Source: Stagonosporopsis chrysanthemi
Taxonomy: Eukaryota > Ascomycota > Dothideomycetes > Pleosporales > Didymellaceae
NCBI GenBank assembly: GCA_022560025.1
Contig: JAFISE010000341.1
Coordinates: 1 to 17,132, forward strand
Reading direction: 5' to 3'
DNA: 17,132 nt
The notes beneath the pieces were generated by a model. The model saw only the letters and a list, made by a program, of their open reading frames with translations, was not told the DNA's origin and ran no database searches. Position numbers and translations under genes: made by a program. How positions within the stretch are numbered: position 1 is the stretch's first letter; every line of letters starts with the position of its first letter. Shown here piece after piece: positions 10,697 to 17,132 of this stretch.

Positions 10697-12268
10697 CTAG
10701 AAGGGTTCTTTCCCGAAAAGAATCTCAGCCTCGAAACAAACATCATACTTGTAGACCCAATCTTGAATCTTAGGATGCGTCCTGTAGGTGTCAATTTGGA
10801 AATACATAATGCGGGTAAGCAAGTACGCCATACCAAGGGTTTTGGCTTTCAGGGCCATACGCAGGTAGTGTGGATCGAGCAAGCCGTTTGTCCCTTTCTT
10901 CCTGTTCACGTCCATCTGGCAAATGGTGTTCTACACCTTGCGCAAATGTTTCACGGACTAACTGGTTGACACGTGGGCGACGAACAGCATCATAGAGGGC
11001 CAGCGCGGGACTAAGCTGCGATGCCTCTTTGACATGCGAGAGCAGGGTTCCTATTGCTGCAGCGTCTTCTAGTGACGAGTTTGCCCCTTGCGCCATATAG
11101 GGCAACATGGGGTGTGCGCAATCTCCGCTAGTTTACAGTCAGCATTGTTTCGTGTATGTATCTGCATGAGGTCCCTTACGCGATAACAAAACGGCCACTT
11201 GGAGATGTCCAGCGAGGGAGTGGCGCGACTGTGACGGTAACCCATGTTAGTATTCTCTCATAATAATGCAAGACGGGGGACGCATACGATGATGAAGGCG
11301 CCACTTCAGGACCTTGTCCGTTTGGTCGAGGATACGGGTAAGACTAGCGTGGTGAAGTTAGAATAAGCACCGAACATACACTCAAGCTCAACTTCCAAGA
11401 GAACTTACAGGGGGTCCCATCCGGCGAACAAAGCCCGCATTTCGGCGAGATCACCTTCCGCTTTCGCTACATCGGCGGGTAGGTCGTCTGGCACTAGCAG
11501 GACGAGATTGATCAAGCGGCCCCCACGAACGCTATAGGCCACGGCATGAGCTCCGGGCCCCACCCAGAGGTGGATTCCGGGCGTTTCGAAAAGCTTGTTG
11601 ACGGCAGCATCCTGCACTTCGTCGCGATCCACAACAATACGATAGGCCAGGTCGCCTGTTGGCAACGGACGCGGGAGCTGCCCAGCCGTAGCTGCCTCGG
11701 GGGGAAAGAGGGCCGCGCGGGCCGTGGACCACAGGCCGTCTGTGGCCAGGATGAGATCTCCCTGAACTTTCTCACCGGTGCGCAAAGTGACCGTAGCCCT
11801 TTCAGTATCTACAGCGACAACATGGGCCGCAAGCCGGACGAGGGCTGCAAGCTGGCGGGCGCGTTCCGCCAAAGCGTATTGGAGGTCAGCGCGATGCAGG
11901 CACCACAGCGGGCTACCGTGGCGCTGTTCCAGCTCCTGGTTGTACTCAGTGCGCCTTGCAAGGGATTGCCCATCGAAACGACTGATGGTGAGCGTCTCGG
12001 GTGGCGTGATAGCGGCTGTCTTGCTCAGCAAGGCGTCCACCCCCCACGCCCGCAGGATGCGTGTGCCGTTAGGCGTAATCTGAAGGCCAGCGCCAACCTC
12101 TTCCAACACGGGCACGCTCTCAAGCACTGTCACCGAATGGCCAGCCAAACGCAAAGCAATGGCAGCCCCGAGGCCGCACAGTCCCGCACCGATCACGACG
12201 ACATGCAGGCAGCCCGCTCCTGGAGCATCCACTGCGTCCAACTCAGCCGCACGGGATGGCACAGACAT
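10697..12268 (-). CDS. FAD-dependent monooxygenase, salicylate-hydroxylase-like (UbiH/group A)
   Basis: The model has five exons: 12268-11409, 11343-11288, 11228-11180, 11127-10834 and 10781-10697. It encodes 447 residues. The FAD-binding motif VVVIGAGLCGLG is at residues 23-34, GDLILATDG (the DG motif binding FAD and NADPH) at 170-178, and GDCAHPMLPYMAQGAN (second FAD motif) at 323-338. The C terminus DWVYKYD resembles salicylate hydroxylases; it is reached only after a 52 nt intron (10833-10782) splitting the Trp420 codon. Such enzymes hydroxylate, or oxidatively decarboxylate, phenolic rings using NAD(P)H and O2. The frame is open upstream to 12484, but I start at 12268 because the flavin motif then lies near the N terminus, as is usual. 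Exon 1 is markedly GC-rich (36-42 of 60 bases in lines counted), unlike exon 4 (32 of 60). Confidence 0.92.
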
Positions 12269-12517
12269 TTCGATGTTGGGAAAAAAGAAGATGCAGATGT
12301 AAGACTCAGAATGCAGGATTGATAGCGGACTGAGCAAGCCTGCTCTTGGCCTATTTGTACCCCTATAATCTATTCCATCGATCCGCGCAAGTCTGTCAAT
12401 GGCTAAGGCCCTGGCGTGTCCACACCACGCTACCGGACTGAAAATCAGCCATCCGCATCTGGAAACGCTATCAGTTATTTTCACTCACTGCGTTTCCATC
12501 GTATGCAGCTACCAAGC
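12269..12517. promoter_or_regulatory. Upstream region of the FAD monooxygenase
   Basis: This 249 bp gap lies between the stop of the DAHP-synthase-like gene and the start of the monooxygenase, both on the minus strand. It must hold the terminator of the first and the promoter of the second. CGGACTG is present at 12434-12440, a word also found in two other gene-upstream regions here if one base of variation is allowed. The minus strand stays open for about 72 codons upstream of the chosen monooxygenase start, but this gives no recognisable targeting or domain sequence. Confidence 0.45.
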
Positions 12518-13749
12518 CTACGACACAGCACAGCCCGCATTGCGCCGTTTGCGAACGGCTGTAGCCAAAATGTCCAAAGCGGACATGGTCGCATCCCAAT
12601 CCTTGCAATCACCTGCAGCGATCCCATATGGCGTGCTCTGCGGCTGCTCACAACAACCATCCGGTAGACAGGAATCCAAGACAATTCCTACTATGCCTCG
12701 TTCGCCAGTCATGATCTGACTGCATACCCGGTGAACTGCTTTGGATTGGCGCTCTGGGCTGTGTTCACCTATTGCGCGTCAGCATTCCATGCCGCTCAAA
12801 CAACCCCTGTCCTCACTTACCCTGCGAGCAGTCAATCACTACCACCGGAGATATCTGCATGTTGAGAAGGTGATTGACCGTACTGCTTACGACATCCTCG
12901 CAAGGACTTGTGTCTGGCAAATCAGCTTGTACAACTACAAAGCAGTTCTCGTTTCCAGGCGTCCAAGCAATAGCGGTACGACCCTCCGGCGTCGCCGAGA
13001 TGTAATGATGTTCCGTTGAGGCTGCGTAGACGGCATGCATTACGGCCTCAAGGTCCACAGCAGACGTGGCGGCGAATCCAACGGGACACTGTACACTGGA
13101 AGCCAGCTCACGATGCAGAGGCGACTCATTCAGGCGCGCTGCAGCTAGGTTCACCGAAATTAGATCGGTAAAGTAAGCTTGCGAAAGTGACCCGAGGAGT
13201 TCCGTAGCAATAGGCAGTCCGGTTTGCGTGATGTCGACGAATAGTTGCCGCGTCAGATGCAGGCCTTGATTGATATCGAACGAGCCGTCAAGCAGCGGAT
13301 CGTTGAGAAATCCACTCCACCCATCGACAGCTTGCGGTTTATCAACATAGCAACGCATGACGATCTGGAGTTCTGTTTCATAACGGAGGCTGGCTTGTCG
13401 GAGAAGTTTGGCATGACTGAGGGCACTTCTTGGGTTGCGAATGAAACGTGGTCCCACTATCACCAGTAAACGGTCGTCCCGCTGGTGGATGATATTCGCA
13501 ATTTGAACTCTACCGTCCTCAGCTGTTCGTATTGAGAGCATAGTCTGGTAAGATCGTTCAGAAGGTCTCTCAGTACGCCCAAGTCAAGCCGGCGACTCAC
13601 CTGGGGGACTTCAAACTTCAGCAAATCTGCTGGGTAGAGCGGCTTGTAGCGTAGGTCTAAGCTCATTGTTAGATGAGTTAATCCAGACTTGACTTGGTGA
13701 AGCACATACCAGATCTAAGCACCGTCTTCATTCTGATAGTTCCCGCCAT
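12518..13749 (-). CDS. Divergent type I DAHP-synthase-like protein, probable non-canonical or inactive paralogue
   Basis: The model has four exons: 13749-13710, 13656-13601, 13544-12821 and 12768-12518, all introns GT-AG. It encodes 356 residues, close to AroF/G/H and Aro3/Aro4. Homology covers the whole length: DDRLLVIVGP at 55-64, GWSGFLNDPLLDGSFDIN at 107-124, HRELASSVQCPVGF at 176-189, VVVIDCSQ at 266-273 and a C-terminal KDWDATMSALDILATAVRKRR. The family's active-site residues are mostly changed: GPCSIHD reads GPRFIRN (metal Cys to Arg65), KPRTT reads KPQAV (Arg to Gln103), GFKNG reads GFAAT (Lys to Ala190), FSH reads CSQ (metal His to Gln273) and MIES/MVES reads VLDS (Glu to Asp305). 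It is thus unlikely to make DAHP. ATG 13749 has an excellent context (ACCATGG); an internal ATG at 13666 is the alternative start. It is divergent from the laccase. Confidence 0.88.
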
Positions 13750-14291
13750 GGTCCGGTGATGGAATTCAGTGGCTTGGAAAACGAGGTTGAACTAGGCAAA
13801 GGATGCCAAAGTCTTGGAGGCTGTGTACGTGTCTCAGCTGGAGTCCGCATCTTATATCTGATTCAGACAGAAGGCGCGTCTACGCTCCGTTAACCTGACC
13901 TATAGCGAGGCTTTCTCTGTATCTGCCTTTGCCCATCTGTATCTCGCCACACCAGCTAGTCCCAAAAATGTCGGACGCCTCGTGACTTGATGGAACGCCT
14001 CAGTGGTCTACGCTGCCCTCATTGACAGTGCTCATTGCACTACGCTGAGGAAGAGGATTCTTTGGCCCCTTTGTGGCTTCAAGCCTCAGCACTAATGAGT
14101 CGTCAGATACACCAGACGGACTGTGAGATGATGCAGACCTTTAGCAGGCCGCAGGAACGACGGGTCGAACTTTTGCCTCCATGTCGCTGAGTATAAAGAG
14201 CAGCCGAAAGGGTGTGTAACTACAGCAGAGCAGCTTCGAGGATATTCTCAGATCTCTTCTACAAGTTTTACTTCTAAACTGACGTCAAAAA
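13750..14291. promoter_or_regulatory. Shared divergent promoter region, DAHPS-like gene / laccase
   Basis: This 542 bp gap separates two head-to-head genes. A TATA-like sequence GTATAAAGAG lies at 14191-14200, about 95 bp before the laccase ATG. On the other strand GATATAAG (13851-13858) lies about 100 bp before the DAHPS-like ATG. A CGGACTG word occurs at 14117-14123, and GCGGACTCC on the minus strand near 13840-13850. The symmetric arrangement suggests co-regulation, which is inference. Confidence 0.55.
14191..14200 (+). promoter_or_regulatory. TATA-like box upstream of laccase
   Basis: The sequence GTATAAAGAG stands out in a mixed-composition promoter, about 92-101 bp upstream of the laccase start codon, a plausible distance for a fungal TATA element plus 5' untranslated region. 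Confidence 0.5.
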
Positions 14292-16500
14292 ATGCCTTTG
14301 TTACCCCGTTCCGTTACGTCTCTCATAGCTCTGCTTTGGCTGGCGGCGGTGCCTACAATGTAAGTGCCGAAAATTCGAAGTTATCTGTCTCACAATCAGC
14401 AGTGCACTGGACGAACATGTAAATGTCTACGGGAACTTGGACTCACCGACCTATCCCTTCTATATCCAGGATAAGGTATGATCTTAGCGGAGTCAAATCC
14501 ATCATTCGGACTGACGAAATCACAGGGCATCCCAGCACCTGCGTGGACTTCTAACAAGAGTATATCATCGATTGCAAAGAGTGAGCTCAATGTGCTAATA
14601 CTTAACAGCGAAATGGTTTGATATCGGGAACATGCCGGAGACGAAGCAGACAAGGACGTATGATTTTAAGATATCCAGAGGCCAGGCATCACCAGATGGT
14701 TATCAGAAGCACGTAATGCTCATCAACGGGGAATTTCCGGGACCCATGATTGAAGCGAATTGGTAAATCCCACCAGAAATTCGCTGACCTATGACTGACA
14801 AACTACAGGGGTGACTGGATTGAAGGTAAAGAGAAGGTCTTGCAATATGGCGATTTTCTTGTTAATATTCTTAGTCACTGTTCACAACGAGATCTCCGAC
14901 CCTGTCGAGGGTACAGCCTTGCACTGGCACGGTCTTCTCCAAAGAGATCGACCATGGATGGATGGTGTTCCAAGCGTCTCGCAATGTCCCATTGCTCCTG
15001 GAGAAAGCTACACGTAAGCACACTGTTAATGATGATAAACCAGACCTGAAAATCCTTCAGTTACCGTTTTCGAGCAGACCGTTTCGGGTTTTCGTGGTAC
15101 CATTCACATTACTCCGCTCAGTATGCGGGCGGCCTTCTTGGTCCGATGATCATACATGGTCCTTCGCATGCCCGCTACGATGTCGACCTTGGGCCAGTCT
15201 TCATCACAGATTGGTACCACCAAGACTACTCCGACATTATCAAAGGTATCATGGGTACTGACCGCGCTCACTGGGATCTATTCTCACAAAGCAACTTGAT
15301 TAACGGAAAAGGCCAATTCAATTGCTCTAAGGTTACCGGCGTTACCCCATGTGACCCTGCAAAAGCAAAGAACGCACGTTTCAACTTCAAATCGGGGCAG
15401 ACCCATCTTCTTCGCCTCATAAACGCTGGCGCCGAAGGCTTCGAGTACTTCTCTATCGACGGACATCAGATGACTGTCATTGCTAATGACTTCGTTCCGA
15501 TCATCCCCTACAACACTACGGTTGTGACACTGGGCATAGGTCAACGCGCTGATGTTCTAGTCAAAGGTACCGGCAAGCCAGGGGAATCCTACTGGATGCG
15601 AGCAAATAACAGCTACCTCTGCGGTCAGACAGAGGTTGGTGAGGCTCTGGCTGAGCTGCGCTACGAGAGTGCTGATCTAACTCAACTGCCGAACTCTCAA
15701 GCTCAGCCCTTTGTCGATCCAGGCACGTGCCTCGATGATCCGCTGGAGAAGACCATTCCGTATTTTGCCATCAAGGGCATCACTAAGCCCGACACCGTGA
15801 TCACTTACAACATCAACAAGACCATCAATGCTACCGGCCAGCAAGAGTGGCAAGTTAACGACTCAGCGTTTCGCGGTAACTACAACAATCCACTCATGCT
15901 CCTTACGCAACAGGGAAACATAAGCTATCCAGATGATCCTGACTGGAATGTCTACAATTTCGCCAAAAATAAGACAGTGCGCATGATTCTCAACAACATC
16001 TCACCATTCGAAACACGGCTTTCGCATGTAAGTTGTTATCCAATCTCAGTCGGGTCGGCAGAAATTATGTCGCTAATCAGATCAGCCAATGCATCTCCAC
16101 GGCCACGACTTCTCGGTCGTCTCTGAGGGAGTTGGCCGCTGGGACGGTAAATCCGCCGTTCGCCCACAGAACCCCATGCGCCGTGATACTGTTATGTTGC
16201 CGCGCGGTGGTTACGTTGTGATTGACGTTGTTTTGGACAACCCGGGCGTCTGGCCGCTCCATTGTCACATTGCATGGTAAGTCCCTGCCCCCCCTCCAAC
16301 TTCCCCTTAACTGAAGCTAATGAGAACACAGGCATGTGAGCGAGGGATTGTATGTGAACATTATGGATCAGCCGCACAAATTTAAGAGCAAGGATATACC
16401 ACTTGCAATTGCGCAGACGTGTGCGAAGTGGAAGGAGTTCACAAATGGTCATGTGGTGGATCAAATTGACAGCGGACTTCGTATGATGGAGAGGGACTAG
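14292..16500 (+). CDS. Secreted multicopper oxidase, ascomycete laccase
   Basis: The model has nine exons: 14292-14359, 14400-14475, 14526-14559, 14609-14762, 14809-14825, 14875-15013, 15061-16027, 16086-16276 and 16332-16500. All introns are GT-AG, 40-58 nt. It encodes 556 residues, normal for ascomycete laccases. A signal peptide is evident (residues 1 to about 25, hydrophobic LIALLWLAAV, likely cut after ISA). Copper ligands are all present: HWHG at 133-136, HSH at 177-179, HPMHLHGHDF at 437-446 and HCHIAWHVSEGL at 496-507, with the type 1 Cys497 and Leu507 at the axial position. The C terminus holds DSGL (547-550) followed by six residues, the known ascomycete-laccase C-terminal processing motif. 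It oxidises phenols with reduction of O2 to water; in a biosynthetic cluster this usually means oxidative phenol coupling. Exon 5 is only 17 nt. Confidence 0.95.
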
Positions 16501-17035
16501 TGGGTGTGTACATAGATGAAGGAGTGACAAGTAATTGCACTCGAACTCAGTAACGGAAGTTGTGTTGTCGGTAGAGAACGCACAAGCACTTGTATTTATC
16601 TTGTCATTTAAGAAAGCGTACTGTAGAGTTTCTCTTGCTTATCAAAGGCTTTACGTCCCGAAAGATGTTTCATCGATGTAGACTTGGCATCGAAGGGTGA
16701 CCAGCACCCGGTTTAAAAGTCTCTTACCGACTTGCATCGCATAGCTATTAGATCTACTGTATGTCAGATGGATGTGTCACCGTCAGCAGGAGCCGCAGTG
16801 TTGCGTACCAATGTACGTGAAAAAGTCCTGCCTGTCATGGCGTTGTAATCAATGTGCTATACAACTTCTCCAGAACCTTGATACCATTGTATCTCGATGC
16901 GGTTCCCAGTGTTCGTTTGTGTAATTCTGGGGGTCGGTGGTACTGCAAGTGCAATTAGCAACTGGCAGTGACATTGTAGACGCCTGAAGCGCTGCTCCAA
17001 TACCTAGCTCCGCCAAGCACAGGCTAGACCTATTA
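16501..17035. other. Gene-free 3' flank of laccase
   Basis: I see no convincing gene. A 66-codon minus-strand frame at 16849-17049 contains several cysteines but has no start context, signal peptide or family motif I can defend, and it runs into the terminal-repeat-like sequence at its upstream end. The laccase transcript terminator must lie in the first part of this stretch. Confidence 0.45.
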
Positions 17036-17080
17036 CAGTGTCCGTGCACCGAACGCCCGGAGTCACCGAACGCCCGCTCC
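17036..17080 (+). repeat. Terminal-inverted-repeat-like sequence with tandem 13 bp motif
   Basis: CAGTGTCCGTGCACCGAA opens this segment. The 13-mer CACCGAACGCCCG then occurs twice, at 17047-17059 and 17064-17076, spaced 17 bp apart, followed by GCTCCGGG. The core TGCACCGAA(C)GCCCGGAG is nearly the same as the reverse complement of 5122-5139. A start with CAGTG and subterminal repeats of this sort fit a hAT-type transposon end, but the rest of the element lies beyond the window, so this is inference. Confidence 0.4.
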
Positions 17081-17132
17081 GGGCCTTGCAGCTCATCACA
17101 AAATTGAGGCTATAGAGCCACGTACAATACTT

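Noticed and set aside
11546..12322. 258-codon plus-strand open frame
   Set aside because: It lies opposite exon 1 of the FAD monooxygenase, whose flavin motifs prove the minus strand is coding. The frame is explained by high GC and has no domain.
12269..12484. N-terminal extension of the FAD monooxygenase from an upstream ATG
   Set aside because: The extra 72 residues show no targeting signal or homology and would push the flavin motif unusually far from the N terminus.
12544..12559. GCCGTT-TGCG-AACGGC inverted repeat as a possible operator
   Set aside because: It lies within the coding end of the DAHPS-like gene, where it encodes part of the conserved TAVRKRR tail, so coding constraint explains it.

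Overview
The window looks like a chromosomal segment of a filamentous ascomycete (Pezizomycotina; a Dothideomycete is plausible but not proven). Genes are split by many 40-70 nt GT-AG introns. Start codons sit in eukaryotic-type contexts. One end is an extremely A+T-rich, TA-dinucleotide-dense block of the kind left by repeat-induced point mutation (RIP). No tRNA, rRNA or CRISPR was seen.

Layout. 1 to about 1860 is the A+T-rich, apparently RIP-degraded repeat, with no intact gene. 2252 to about 4370 (minus) is a strongly decayed MFS sugar-transporter pseudogene that can still be followed from the N-terminal domain to the C-terminal motif through several stops and frame changes. About 4680-5145 is a gene-free stretch whose two ends resemble inverted repeats. 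5546-16500 holds six apparently intact genes: a short-chain dehydrogenase/reductase (5546-6571, minus), a 2-oxoglutarate/Fe(II) oxygenase (7328-8456, minus), a SAM-dependent O-methyltransferase (9120-10533, plus), a salicylate-hydroxylase-like FAD monooxygenase (10697-12268, minus), a divergent DAHP-synthase-like protein (12518-13749, minus) and a secreted laccase (14292-16500, plus). 16501-17132 has no recognisable gene and ends in a GC-rich sequence resembling a transposon terminus. That sequence shares a core with the right end of the 4680-5145 element.

How the genes may work together. The set (hydroxylation, O-methylation, two-electron reduction, 2OG-dependent oxidation and laccase-type phenol oxidation) is a typical tailoring set for an aromatic polyketide or phenolic secondary metabolite. 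The six genes share two divergent promoter regions (8457-9119 and 13750-14291) and one close convergent pair of 3' ends (10534-10696). No backbone synthase, cluster transcription factor or intact transporter lies in the window. This is therefore either part of a larger cluster or a tailoring-only cassette.

The most unusual gene is the DAHP-synthase-like one. It keeps the overall type I DAHP synthase sequence along its whole length but has lost most of the metal-, PEP- and phosphate-binding residues, so it is probably not a shikimate-pathway enzyme. All exon structures were assembled by eye from splice signals and reading frame. Each of the six models closes to an exact multiple of three and gives a protein of normal family length.
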